From: Chara braunii
Lineage: Eukaryota; Streptophyta; Charophyceae; Charales; Characeae
Reading direction: 5' to 3'
NCBI GenBank assembly: GCA_003427395.1
Contig: BFEA01000630.1
Coordinates: forward strand, 276,697-311,729
Length of the DNA: 35,033 nucleotides
Part shown: piece after piece, positions 18,591-28,476 of the stretch
Position numbering within the stretch: the first letter of the stretch is position 1
Layout: every line of letters begins with the position of its first letter
Notes under the pieces: generated by a model
What the model was told of the DNA's origin: nothing
What the model saw: the letters and a program-made list of their open reading frames with translations, nothing else
Database searches by the model: none
Made by a program: the position numbers and the translations under genes

Positions 18591-19150
18591 CTTGCAGGTT
18601 ACAGGAGCCCCGGTCGACCCTCCCGTGGGTGACAGACACGGCGCGAGGTATAGGCTCTAATCGGTGTGCCGGCAGAGCACTTCTACCGGTCGACGACGGT
18701 CAGGTACATAACCGATCTCAAGCTAAATGCGGACGTACTCTTCTTCGGCTTCCAAAAAGCGTACGACCAGGTCAATTGGACGTTTCAGCAGCTATGGATG
18801 GAGACATTGGAGAGTTAACTCAGTTAATAGTTACGGCACCTTCGTCCTAGATGGGGGTGGGCCCGATCTTTAGAAGATGGGTGAGAACCCTTTACAACAA
18901 CGCCCACGGCAGAGTCCAAGTAATCGGCTTCCTGTCCTCGCCCTACAGGATGTCCAGATCGGTCCGTCAAGGCGGGGCAGGTAGAAGATGTCCGCAACTG
19001 TCTCTTGCTCTGTGGCAACGCTGCATCTGCCTGGGGGTTAAATCACCAGTACACGGCCTCAGCCTTGCAGCAAAGTAACTTGTCGCCAGAAGAAGTAAAA
19101 GGCGGGCTCGGGGCAGGGTCGGAGCATCAGAAGGTTCTCAAATTTTTGGG
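18591..19150 (+). pseudogene. LINE reverse transcriptase fragment
   Basis: Coding similarity to non-LTR reverse transcriptases is visible as ITDLKLNADVLFFGFQKAYD (catalytic Asp replaced: GFQKAYD where relatives have D.ekAYD), then QVNWTFQQLWMETLE. About 40 unrelated bases with stops follow, then MGVGPIFRRWVRTLYNNAHG, RVQVIGFLSSPYRMSRSVRQ and G. Immediately after RQG the sequence jumps to a later part of the domain (VEDVRNCLLLCGNAASAWGLN), skipping the FADD region. It is thus internally deleted and dead. It starts right at the LTR edge; a TTCTTGCAG before GTTACAGG resembles a splice acceptor but is probably fortuitous. Confidence 0.75.
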
Positions 19151-19860
19151 CCCCCAAAAAACAAAGCAAGCTTTGGCCATGATTGCAGTTGGATACACTT
19201 TTTGGAGTACTCCGTGTGAGTCTGCCCTCAGTGAGGGCACTTAGGCAGAACAAAGAACACGGGGAGCATGACTGTCAGACACAAAAAAAGAACAAAAAAA
19301 AAAAAACCAACAAATCTTTGGCCGTGAAAGTGGTTGGATGCTTTTCAATGGCGCTAGTGTGAGTATGCCCTCAGCGAGGGCTTTTTGAGCACGAGGAATA
19401 TGCGCTGCCTTGATGGCAGGGAAAGGAAGAAAAATAACAGGAGGAGAAAAGAAGTAAGAAACAGCACTGTTTCCCTCTCCCCGTAATAGTGGTCAGATGC
19501 ATTCTGGAAAGTGATCATTCGACTATGGCCTCCATGACGTCCTTCCACGACATCATTGATCTCTGGCATGTTTGTTCCTTTCTTCTTCTTATTATTATTT
19601 TTTTCCCTTCAGGTAGACCGCCGGCATCGGTGCCACTTCCGAAATTCCCACTGCAGGTACCCTCACGCAGAAGGCTCGGGAAATAGCGGCGCGCAGTGGG
19701 CAGGTAGCTTCAGGATTTTAGGTGCGGGTGTACTGGTGGTTTAACGGCAGCTTTCTGGGAGATGGTCACCCTGAAACCCCTCCCTGTCAGCCCAATTTCC
19801 AGGCTCTTAGGTCTGCCCCCAATTTCCAGGCTCTTAGGTCTGCCACTCCCGTTGGACCTC
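19151..19860. other. Non-coding LINE-to-LINE interval
   Basis: Two related blocks, GTGTGAGTCTGCCCTCAGTG (about 19212) and GTGTGAGTATGCCCTCAGCG (about 19358), lie 146 bp apart. A-rich runs occur at 19282-19305. GTACTGGTGGTTTAAC at 19730 belongs to the dispersed 17-nt motif, and a 27-bp tandem duplication follows at 19794. Confidence 0.5.
19794..19847. repeat. 27-bp tandem duplication
   Basis: AATTTCCAGGCTCTTAGGTC plus TGCCCCC/TGCCACT occurs twice, 27 bp apart. Confidence 0.85.
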
Positions 19861-19902
19861 ACAGCCTGGGAACACAACTTTTCCAGAGACTTCGACTGCA
19901 CA

Positions 19903-19942
19903 AAAGTGTGGTATCTGTTCTGATCAGTTTAATATCTGATCC
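19903..19942 (+). ncRNA. U2 snRNA-derived fragment
   Basis: AAAGTGTGGTATCTGTTCTG followed by ATCAGTTTAATATCTGAT matches the 5' third of U2 snRNA, the spliceosomal RNA that pairs with the intron branch site. The branch-site recognition element reads GTGGTA instead of GTAGTA. The 5'-terminal stem and everything beyond stem IIa are absent, so it is a fragment, not a gene. Confidence 0.7.
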
Positions 19943-19974
19943 GTCGTCCATCAAACAAACAAAAAAAAGAATAC

Positions 19975-20169
19975 CTCACCGACTGGGAACAAACGTGGGG
20001 GAAAATTAAGGAAAATCCTGGCAGAGAAGGAGGTTTCCTGCGGAAGTTCACCCATCAATCACTCGGCAATGACGGAATCTCAACTCTAAGGGGGATGCAC
20101 CTCCTCTTTGCATGGGCCACGGACTCCCTGCGACCCCCGCAGCTAGAGTGTTCCCCTCCCACCCCATGA
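19975..20169 (+). pseudogene. Possible LINE C-terminal coding fragment
   Basis: An open stretch ending at TGA 20167-20169 reads LTDWEQTWGKIKENPGREGG, FLRKFTHQSLGNDGISTL and RGMHLLFAWATDSLRPPQ. Just upstream (19860-19900) another frame gives TAWEHNFSRDFDCTKVW. These Trp-spaced segments resemble the region after the RT domain in plant-type LINEs, and their place downstream of the RT fragment fits. The family call is an inference. Confidence 0.4.
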
Positions 20170-21500
20170 CCCTGCTCCTTGCCTCGCTGTAAAGATAACC
20201 CCCACTGGTGCCATGAAGACACTGGAAGGACAACAGCGGCACTCGAGTAACCGTGACGGAGCGGTGGCCATACCAGCTGGCTGAAGCATCATGACTGTGA
20301 CAGCTGGCCCTCTTGGGAGCTGACATGCGGGCGAAGCATAATGGATTCGCAGGAAATGGAGAAACGGGGTGGGTGAAGAAACGGCTGAGCACTGGTGTCA
20401 TCGGTGGAGCGCGCAGACAGGAAAACAAATGACACCGGGCACCGCCAGGAACAAGAGAAGGATGAAAGGTGTGCTTATGAGACCAGCGAATCGTATGCTC
20501 ATGGGATTGGACAACCAGCGGAAGGGAATGGAGCATAGGGTGCTCCAACGCGGTTGCACAAACCCGAGTCAAGTAATATTTGGGGTTTCCCAGAGAACCC
20601 AGAGTCTCCTGGTGCGGTGTGACCCCCGTTTGGGGATCACCACATGCTTGCCACTCGGGCAGTGGACAGGACACTACAGTCCAGGCATGCAGGAGCAGGA
20701 TGGGGCACTGACCCTCGAGACTGTGTAGAGAGTCATACGAGACCGCCTCCAGGGCGCACGGAAGACACTCCGGCCAGGCCACTCCCCTGGTACACGGCTC
20801 GGGGGCGGAAAGAAACAGGAAGAGGAATGCAGGTCCAATGCGGTCGGACGAGGTTGGGAATGGGCTGTAGTACCCAAGCTCGAGATGACGCACTTCCCAC
20901 CCTCCCTAGCAGCGCCTTCGGTTTTCGGTTGGAAAACAAAAAAGAGAGGATCAAGAAGGATCGGGGATGAAGGGTGGCGGGGAAGGAGGAAAAGGAGGAC
21001 ATTGGGAAGGCAGAATAATGTCAAGATATTTCACAGGGGGGGCTATCCAAAGGAAGTAAGACAGGTCAGGGGTTAGGATAAGGGAAACTAGGGCTTAGGG
21101 TTTGAAGCTTGGGAGGTCCAACACAGTTCTAGTGAAGTGTTGCACTTCGGGGTTGGGTCCCATGGGGTCCTGTCAAAAGCATAACGCTGGGTAATGCTCC
21201 CAGATCCGGTCTTTATGTGGGGTGGCCAGCCCGCCTTGCTGTTATATTGGAAATGAAAGGCCTGTTTTTGCCATTTTTTGGAGAAAAAACAACAACAACG
21301 ACCACAATGTTCCAACGACTTCGAACAAATCAAAACATTGTTTCAACGAATTATGTGGTCTTCTTCTTCCTCCCAGCACCACCTCAAACCCTGGCTATGG
21401 CGGCCATCCAAACCTTGCACGCAGCTTTAAGCCAGCAGATCCACCGGCGACCTTCCCCAACCAAACGCCAATAAGGATTCCACTGGTAACCCCTGTATCC
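20170..21500. other. No recognisable feature
   Basis: A 281-codon minus frame (20048-20893) spans this area, but it has no recognisable domain and overlaps the LINE fragment on the other strand. From 20900 to 21240 there is purine-rich sequence. At 21396 an ATG (MAAIQTLHAALSQQ) opens a short frame that could be a first exon, but I see no good donor site. Confidence 0.4.
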
Positions 21501-21503
21501 TAG

Positions 21504-21605
21504 CAGCGCCCAATCAGGGTCAGCAGTGCCAGCAATCCAGATGAAGAAAACGCCCAATTTGATGAAGACGGAAAGAAGCCGCCAGGCAGAAGATGGGTTG
21601 CACAG
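21504..21605 (+). CDS. Candidate host-gene exon 1 (34 codons)
   Basis: A 102-nt open segment lies between TATCCTAG and GTAAGG, so both borders look like splice sites. It encodes QRPIRVSSASNPDEENAQFD followed by EDGKKPPGRRWVAQ, a polar, non-repetitive peptide of exon-like composition. The exon length is a multiple of three and starts and ends in phase 0. Upstream the same frame reads PIRIPLVTPVS before the TAG, so an unspliced reading is also conceivable. I do not recognise the protein. Confidence 0.4.
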
Positions 21606-22455
21606 GTAAGGTGAACCGCTTTCAGCGCCAGAAGCCTAGCTTCAGTGCTGCTCCCTACTTGCTCACACGGCCTATGGCTGCCACACCTTGAAGAAGGAGA
21701 TAGCTCCCTCAACTGAATTTTGCAGTAGTGCTCACCCTCAGCTCTCCAAAACGAAGCAACAAGAAAAGAACCCCAAACAACCCAACCAACTTCGGCCTCG
21801 GCCTACTTCTAGACTGACTGCCCAAAGACACGCGAAACAAACGGGCCTACCCGTCAGTACCAGTCTAGGCTGTCAAAGAAACCGGTGCAGGCCTGTGCAT
21901 CAAATGTGACAACGCGGAGTTCGGTTTCTGGTTTGGATCATGATTTCAATGTTCTGGTTGCCAAGTTTAGCTTTTTGGGAAGCTTGTTAGGGTGAGTGGT
22001 GTCGACAAATTTTATCTCGCACAGACTTGCAGGTATTACATTATCTTGCAACACCCGTTGATTAACCCCTTTCCGCACGTGCATGCTCTCACTCTCTCCC
22101 TCCATCTTGGTTTTTCCCTTCACCCGCACCCTCCAATCTAGAGACCACCTTTGCTATCTCCCTCCCTCCATCTCTTCCTTATAAGTAGGCTCTGGGGCCT
22201 AGTTGTTGACTGCAGAATGCAAGATGGAATTATGGAAATATGCATGGCAACCATATGAAATGTGTTATCCTCCCAAGGTGACTAAACATCAAATCGCCTC
22301 CAGGGAGCATAGTCTATCAATTAGCTCAAAGAGTCAAAGGTATATTGGTTGTCATGTTAGTTGTGAGTGCGATGCAGTGAGCAGGTTTTCTCTGTGGCTT
22401 ATTTAGTTTATTTTTTGTCTGATCCATATTTGATGTCCATGTACAATCGAAACAG

Positions 22456-22575
22456 TCTTTGGAGGCTTTACAGGAAGGCCAAATTGAGCGGCAACGTAGG
22501 AACTTGCTTTTTATTTTGCTTAAGCAAGTTCCAGAGAATAAGCACTTCAAGATGATGAACACAAGAGCCAAGCAG
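22456..22575 (+). CDS. Candidate host-gene exon 2 (40 codons)
   Basis: A 120-nt segment starts after AAACAG and ends before GTAAGC. It is phase 0 at both ends and therefore compatible with the segment ending at 21605. It encodes SLEALQEGQIERQRRNLLFI and LLKQVPENKHFKMMNTRAKQ, an amphipathic helix-rich peptide typical of real coding sequence. Flanking DNA is AT-rich and intron-like. The family is not identified. Confidence 0.45.
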
Positions 22576-24117
22576 GTAAGCAGCGATGGAACTCCTTTTT
22601 CTTTTCCTTTTTTAGTGTTTGCAGAATTTTACCTCGTGAAGCATCCTGGCTTGGGCCAGGTATCAAATGAGCGGAAGCTCTCTGATGTTCTCAAGCATGC
22701 AGTTATTTTTTCTACACCAATTACACATGGAATTACTTTCCTGCCCTGAACACCATGCCTCAGCATATGATAGTATTTGAGCCCGGAACAGAGTTTGTAT
22801 ATGTTCGTGATGATGAGGTGACATGTGCAGGAGAAGGTAGTGATGTGCCATCTAGGCAGTAAACAGATTGGTGTTCTCATCTCTGCATTTCTTATGCAAA
22901 GCATTTTTTTTCCCCCTTTTAATTCAAATTGCTCCAATCTATGGTGGGGAGTGACATCTACTGGGAAGTGGGTCCAGGGTCCCCCCATTCAGATGCACAC
23001 TATAACGCAGTAGCTATGTCCCCCACAAGTCCCTATAGGGAAATGCATAATGTTCTTTCCTCAACACCTCAATTTGCTTTTCCAAGCGTGCCTTTGCAGT
23101 ATCTCCCTCTCGTCTACCTGTCACATTCCTTGCTGAGATGGCCTATTTTCTAAATGGCGCTACTCACCCTCGTGCCATCAGCCTTTCCAAAAAGGAGTTC
23201 ACACGAGCCTTTTTTTTTTTCTTTTTTTTTCCCAAACTGAAATTAGCACTAATTATTTCCTCTCCTGCCTCCCCTTGATTTTCCTGATGGCCTTTTCTCC
23301 CAACTCCTCTATCTGCCGTCATTCCTCTTTCTCTCCAAAGGACCAGTACATCCGAGCCTCTTTTTGCAAAGGCAGATTCGCACTGCGCACCAGGCTTTGC
23401 CAAACCGCCAGTGGCACAATTTTTTTCTGTTTTGGCTGGTGCCCCCAGACATTGTGGTCTGGTAGCCCCAAGCTGCTCCCGGTGCAGAACTGCTAAAGGC
23501 ATATTCATGAGTATCACTAAGACAACAGAAAAGAATATCCTTAACTCCCCTGCAGAACTGCTAAGAGGATGTTCATGACCATCACTGAGCCAACCAACAA
23601 AATATAAGGTGGACATGTTCTGCAAGGTCACTGACAGTCTGCCAGATTCGCAGGGTTGGTGTGAGTAAAGTCAACCACTTTTTCAGGGGTATTGCTGATT
23701 CTGGGTGATGTGTCGAGTCCTTATCCATCAGTGACATGCGTCCTGGGTACTGTTGGCGTTCAACCTCCTGATGAGTAGGTGAAATCCGACAAAACAGTTT
23801 TGGCAGTGAACATAACAACACACACTGAGGAACAGTTGCATACATGGAGTCACACAGACATTGAAGTTCAACGAAATGCTGGTCTCGGGTTTTGAAATTA
23901 CGTGCAGAACTTGAAACATGGAGAAACTGACCAGTTAAACCAGCGGTACCTTTCACCACTTGAAAAACAAACCTGTGGCGGTTAACATGGGGGGTCGGGA
24001 ACTGGAACGCTGGGCCGTGCCCAAAATCACCGGCAGACCGAGCATGCAAAAAAAAACAAGAAGAGAAGAAAATCAAAGGGAAGAAAGCATTTCTTTTTGA
24101 CTTTTTGAAAAACGAAC
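22576..24117. other. Intron-like sequence, weak exon candidates
   Basis: Short open stretches of exon-like composition occur (for example MPQHMIVFEPGTEFVYVRDD near 22755, and LPVTFLAEMAYFLNG after TTTGCAG at 23099), but I cannot fix their borders. A poly-T run lies at 23213-23230. A 69-bp tandem duplication around TGCAGAACTGCTAA is at about 23483-23596. The 17-nt dispersed motif occurs on minus at 23934-23950. Confidence 0.35.
23483..23596. repeat. 69-bp diverged tandem duplication
   Basis: TGCAGAACTGCTAAAGGCAT..TTCATGAGTATCACTAAG and TGCAGAACTGCTAAGAGGAT..TTCATGACCATCACTGAG start about 69 bp apart and each is about 45 nt long. Confidence 0.65.
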
Positions 24118-24145
24118 GGTGCGTTTGGTTGGGGGGCTTTGGGCG

Positions 24146-24183
<38 letters not shown>

Positions 24184-24250
24184 CGGGAATGAATCTTCCT
24201 GCGTTACCGCGGAAGATTCATTCTCATTTTGAAAGTTTGGAATGAAGTAT

Positions 24251-24291
<41 letters not shown>

Positions 24292-24524
24292 TCTTCCCGC
24301 TTTACCCCGGAAGATTCATTTTCTCATTTTGAAAGTTCGTAACGAACGGCGCATTGGGGAACAAATCGCGCAGCGGGGAACGAACTGGGCACGCGGAGGG
24401 AGAGAGAGAGAGAGAGAGAGAGGGAGACAGAGAGAGATGGGAATGAATCCTTGCGCGTTACCGCGGAAGATTCATTCTCATTTTGAAAGTTTGGAATGAA
24501 CGGCACAATGGGGAATGATGTGCG

Positions 24525-24602
<78 letters not shown>

Positions 24603-24735
24603 NAGAGATCCCCCCCTTCCCTCCCTCTCCCCCCTCCCTCCCTCCGTCTCCCTCCCCCCGGGCGCTCTTCCAAATGTGCAAATTGAGAATGAATCCTTCG
24701 CCATAATGCTGGATTGTTCATTGTCATTTTACACA
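24118..24735. repeat. Cluster of foldback units joined by (GA)n tracts
   Basis: Four units contain the inverted repeat GAATGAATCTTCC / GGAAGATTCATTC followed by TCATTTTGAAAGTTTGG: 24187-24240 (perfect 13-bp stem, loop 24200-24210), about 24290-24345, 24441-24494 and 24684-24735 (decayed). Between them lie (GT)n(GA)n at 24150-24183 and (GA)n at about 24259-24288, 24399-24422 and 24528-24608. Each unit also carries GAACGGCGCA.TGGGGAA-type sequence. The outer consensus forms a foldback of about 30 bp per arm, like a small MITE that has been amplified together with the microsatellite. Confidence 0.7.
24528..24608. repeat. (GA)n microsatellite with an N
   Basis: About 40 GA units with a single N at 24603. 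The N marks an unresolved length, so the true tract may be longer. Confidence 0.9.
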
Positions 24736-26050
24736 TTCCCAAAGTATGTGCTGCCTTTCACCTTTTTTTCCCCGTAGTCTTCTTTTTTCTTTATTATTTG
24801 CGGTCGAACGTTGTTGGAATTTTCCTTTCTTTGCATTTTTTTCTTCTTTTTCTTTTTAAACCACTGGTACCTCAATAGCCAAAAGTGGCAGTTTTCATGA
24901 AGCCCTAAAAATTTGGAGGCCGGGCCCAACGACGGCTGTCATTGACAAATCTGATTGGCAGCCGTCATTTTGGCTTCCGAAAAGGTCGGAAGCCCACCCG
25001 AGGCCCACTATTTTCCCATGCGGCAAAGGTACTAGTGGTTTAACGATCGAAGCCTGTGCACCTACCGGGAGGGTTCGGCGTACTGGTAGGGCCAGGCTCG
25101 GACTCGATAGCTGAGAAAGGCACTGGTGGTTTAACTGCTGAGGTAGATTGGTTCTGTAGGTGTTTCTCCTTTGCTCTCCAAGACGATAACTGGATCTGGC
25201 ATTAATGTCTAGTCAATTTCCCTCAGCGAGACCTTAGTGTGACCCTGATGAATGTGGCCTTCGGTATGTCCGAGTACATCCCAGGCAGGCTTAGGGGGAC
25301 TCGGCTGAATCTGACCATATTGCTGCTCAAATGCATCGTTAAGAGTGAAAAAAATGCTCAAGAAAATGTCTTGGGAGACGGAAAATATTTTATCTGGTGG
25401 CCAAAGTTCTGTTCTCAACCCAGCCCATGAAGCTGAGTGATATACAGGTAATTGTTAGCAAGCACCTCACTAGTTCCTCATCGAAGCAAATAGATATGAT
25501 GATATTAGGGGTTACCCCTTTGAAGGTGCAAGTGCTGGTCGCTAGAGCATTTCCGTCTTCTTTTCATGGCTGGGCAAATAGTGTTTGGATTCTTGGAAGA
25601 ATCTTAGAAGTATCCTGAGCTTGTGCAATGTTTTTTCAGGTGCTCAGTAATGAAGAGGTTTGGATGAAATTGTTGCAGCCTCAATTTGTCTCATGCGAGC
25701 AGAGTCAGCACTTGGCCGCTCTTCCCTGAATGCCTCTTCAAAATGGGGTGGTTGACTATAATTTTTGTGTCTCTGTTTTTGCAGATTGCATTTGACATTG
25801 TGCGGCGGGGCTACTCTGTTCAGGCCTCCTTCCCAGGGTCATCCCCACCCTGGGAATGTGCAAACATATGGTGAGCGTTTGGGAGGGATTGCAAGGACCT
25901 CTCAAGATGTGTATGAAAGGGATAGAAACAATACCTGCCTTGTGGCTGAATTGTACACACATGTGATTGTTAATGAACAAATAACCTGTTCAAGTCCTGA
26001 TTGATATAACAATGTTAGAGTCGCCTTTTCTCAGAAAGAATGGAATGACC
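24736..26050. other. Non-genic, with dispersed motif copies and weak exon candidates
   Basis: The 17-nt motif occurs at 24856-24871 (minus), 25028-25044 and 25119-25135 (plus). Segments after TTTTTTCAG at 25639 (VLSNEEVWMKLLQ) and after TTTTTGCAG at 25784 (IAFDIVRRGYSVQASF) look like exons at their 5' edges but have poor donor sites. I assign no gene. Confidence 0.35.
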
Positions 26051-26053
26051 AAT

Positions 26054-26225
26054 TGGCCTACCTCAGCTGGTAAACCCGTGAACTGCATAAATGACAGACC
26101 AGAGTTTGAATCCAGGTGGAACTAGATGAATGGTATTCAATAATTCTGAAGTACCTGGGCCTGGTCAGTTTGACGATGGTATTTCACGGACGTCGCCATC
26201 TTTACTAAAAGGGAGGGGGGAAAGA
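26054..26225 (+). mobile_element. tRNA-derived SINE-like element
   Basis: TACCTCAGCTGGTAAAC resembles a pol III A box, and AGTTTGAATCC about 45 nt later resembles a B box, as in a tRNA-derived SINE head. The body continues to CCTGGTCAGTTTGACGATGG and ends in a purine-rich tail (AAAAGGGAGGGGGGAAAG). Related body segments at about 26660-26715 and 34220-34290 support a dispersed family. No target-site duplication could be recognised. Confidence 0.5.
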
Positions 26226-26659
26226 AGAATGGACTGAAAACCGAATGGGTACAAAGTTAGAGAATTTATGTCAGAAGTCGTAGAGCACAGGTGCAAATTC
26301 ACTGAAGAAAAAGGTGAATGCCACTGAATTGGTAGGCAATGTGAATCTAATACAATACTCTAAAGCTTTTGGCCCTAGGTTGTAACGCTGCACACCGATT
26401 GCTTAGTTTCCTATCTCGGCCTTTGGATCTTGAAGTGGGCGGCCTGGAAAGCCCTAGAGCTCGATTTGTCTCTACCCTATTTTGTTGACACGTACTTGTT
26501 TCTGCTTCTCCTTATCCCACAACCATCTGGATGACGGAGGTTTTCTTTCGCTATCGAATGGGCTGGCCGCACGGTGGGAAAACGAAGCTGAAAAAAAAAC
26601 GCCACAAGCGTGAAAGCATTTAAAAAAGGGCTCAATTTGTATATGAACTATTGAAATAC

Positions 26660-26715
26660 AGACCTGTGGTCGAATCCGCATTGTATGTCAAGGCCGGGCA
26701 GTTCGACGATGCCTG
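26660..26715 (+). mobile_element. SINE fragment
   Basis: ACCTGTGGTCGAATCCGCAT (B-box-like) and GCCGGGCAGTTCGACGATGC correspond to the B box and body of the element at 26054. The head and tail are missing or unrecognisable. Confidence 0.4.
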
Positions 26716-27352
26716 CACCTAATCACAAAACAAGGAAAACGGGCCGCTTATGAGTACCAACAATTGTTGTGGTGTTTGCAGGCTCAGCCGTTCGCCGGGT
26801 CGTTCTTTTCTTGTCAGTACCGATGTCAGTAGCTGGCACCCCTTGCCATTCTGTTCTTCTTTTGGAGAGGCCGCCCTGCATCAGGACTTTTTTTCAGGTC
26901 CATGCATGATGCGGTGGTGGCACACAAGCAAATGAAGGGCGGCTGGCGCGTGTTCCACACAGCAGCAAATCATTGGACTGCCGTCACAAGGCCGTGCTTC
27001 AGGGCACACTCACACCAGCCGTTTTCTAAATGTATCTGATCACAATTACAGCCAGCCCTCTATGAATCTGACTGCAATCACGTCCATAGGTAAGTAGAAA
27101 AAGTCTGAGTGTCAGTATGACCTAAGTTGCACGCATCGTATGCCCTCAGTCGCTCGCAACAATGGTGCTCCTAACACACACAAGTAGGCAGCACTCACAC
27201 ATCACACGATCATACGTTTTGCTAATGCATGCAAAAAAATGCTATGGCACAACTCACTCAGGGCATGCTCAGACCACGATGGTTTACTTCATGTATGGAC
27301 ACGCAAAAATATGGGGAGAGAGTTTATGGACGTTTGCTACTGCACACAAAAA

Positions 27353-27355
<3 letters not shown>

Positions 27356-27398
<43 letters not shown>

Positions 27399-27399
27399 N

Positions 27400-27466
<67 letters not shown>
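27356..27466. repeat. (GA)n microsatellite with an N
   Basis: About 55 GA units with an N at 27399. It is preceded by two short related segments ending in CACAAAAATATGGAGAGAG, and the tract runs directly into the 114-bp unit shared with 31764-31877. Confidence 0.9.
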
Positions 27467-27468
<2 letters not shown>

Positions 27469-27580
27469 AGCTTGCTTCACGTTGCCCTGCGTCTACCTCC
27501 CTCGTCAAGGGCGATGCTGGGCTGTATGTGAGTCAAAACTCAAAGTGGAACGGAGCGGCCCTGACAGATATTCAAATTGT
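27467..27580 (+). repeat. 114-bp unit next to (GA)n, copy 1
   Basis: It starts GCAGCTTGCTTCACGTTGCC and ends CAGATATTCAAATTG. It is closely similar to 31764-31877 and, as there, is attached to the right end of a GA tract. Confidence 0.85.
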
Positions 27581-27861
27581 TATCAACCTGGTTGTTTGTT
27601 GTCAGATGACCAACACTCGGTCACATGGACTGCCAGGTATGCCCATACATACACAGAAGGAAGGGGAGAGGATGGGAGTATCACACCGCACAGAGAGAGA
27701 TAAACACAGCGGAAGACTTATCCATGCGATATGACAGAAAACACTGAAAGTGCAATTCGCTCCACAGAATCCTCACAACTAGTCACAAAGGAAAGCCGAG
27801 TAGATCACATCCAGGAAACAATGAAGCAATGATAGTCCACACACAGTATCCAGACTGTTTA

Positions 27862-28083
27862 TTTTTTTTTATTATTTTTACAAAGCCTCATGGCTCTGGC
27901 TCCTACCATTCTGGGGAGCAACAGTCCGGTTCCTTTCCCCCGGCAAGTCAATACGGAATACATAAGAGACACACGCACGCTGCCCCCCATTATGGCTGGG
28001 AGACCCGACTAGACGGCATTGATTGCTTCCCAGAGGAAGGATATACCATCTCTCACCCCTGCGTAAGTTAGCCTGACTGTTTA
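27862..28083 (-). mobile_element. Retroposon-like insertion with 9-bp direct repeats
   Basis: GACTGTTTA occurs at 27853-27861 and again at 28075-28083. The 213 bp between begin with a T-rich run on + (A-rich tail on the minus strand) and end at AAGTTAGCCT. The paralogous repeat at 34.8 kb lacks this segment, giving an empty-site comparison. Size, A-tail and direct repeats fit a minus-strand SINE; I see no clear A/B boxes. Confidence 0.6.
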
Positions 28084-28277
28084 TTAAACTCAGAGTCTCG
28101 AAATGTCAGAATAACCCCAGAACCATGGTGCTCTGCTCAGAAATGAGCAGCACTTCACTCCCCAACCCTAAGTAACCGCTATTACTACCCCTGAGTCCCC
28201 GAAACATCAAGCGCCACCCATATACTGCCTCCAGAGGGAAGCACCACCCTGAAACAGGCCTCTGAGGCCAAGCGCCT

Positions 28278-28438
28278 CTCAGAGGGCCTCTCAGAGGATG
28301 AAGAAAAAGACCCCAGCGGCACAGTTTCTGATGATGATGAAGTGCTTGAGGACTTCCCAGGTGGAAGTCTGTAGCACCGCCACCTCTCCCGACAAAGATG
28401 ATCTCTGTGGAAGTCTGTACACCCTGATACCCTACTCC
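28278..28438 (+). repeat. 161-bp segment, left copy of artefactual duplication
   Basis: Identical by eye to 28477-28637. It starts CTCAGAGGGCCTCTCAGAGG and ends CCCTGATACCCTACTCC. Confidence 0.85.
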
Positions 28439-28476
28439 CTGTCTCTTATACACATCTAGATGTGTATAAGAGACAG
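28439..28476. other. Nextera/Tn5 mosaic-end junction adapter (artefact)
   Basis: CTGTCTCTTATACACATCT (28439-28457) is followed immediately by its reverse complement (28458-28476). The 19-bp Tn5 mosaic end in this back-to-back form is the Nextera mate-pair circularisation junction. It is library sequence, not genome. Confidence 0.96.

Noticed and set aside
20048-20893. 281-codon minus-strand open frame
   Set aside because: No recognisable domain, low-information composition (Ser, Pro, His, Arg rich), and it overlaps a better LINE-like reading on +. Treated as chance.
24242-24777. Open frames giving Ser-Leu or Arg-Glu runs across (GA)n
   Set aside because: Direct translation of a dinucleotide repeat, with an N inside.
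26385-26445. TATCTCGGCCTTTGGATCTTGAAGTG as a U2 snRNA 5' end
   Set aside because: There is a partial resemblance to the U2 start, but with an internal deletion and changed order; too weak without a model search.
27162-27734. 190-codon plus frame across the GA tract
   Set aside because: The frame is open only because of the (GA)n repeat and a 114-bp dispersed repeat; it crosses an N.
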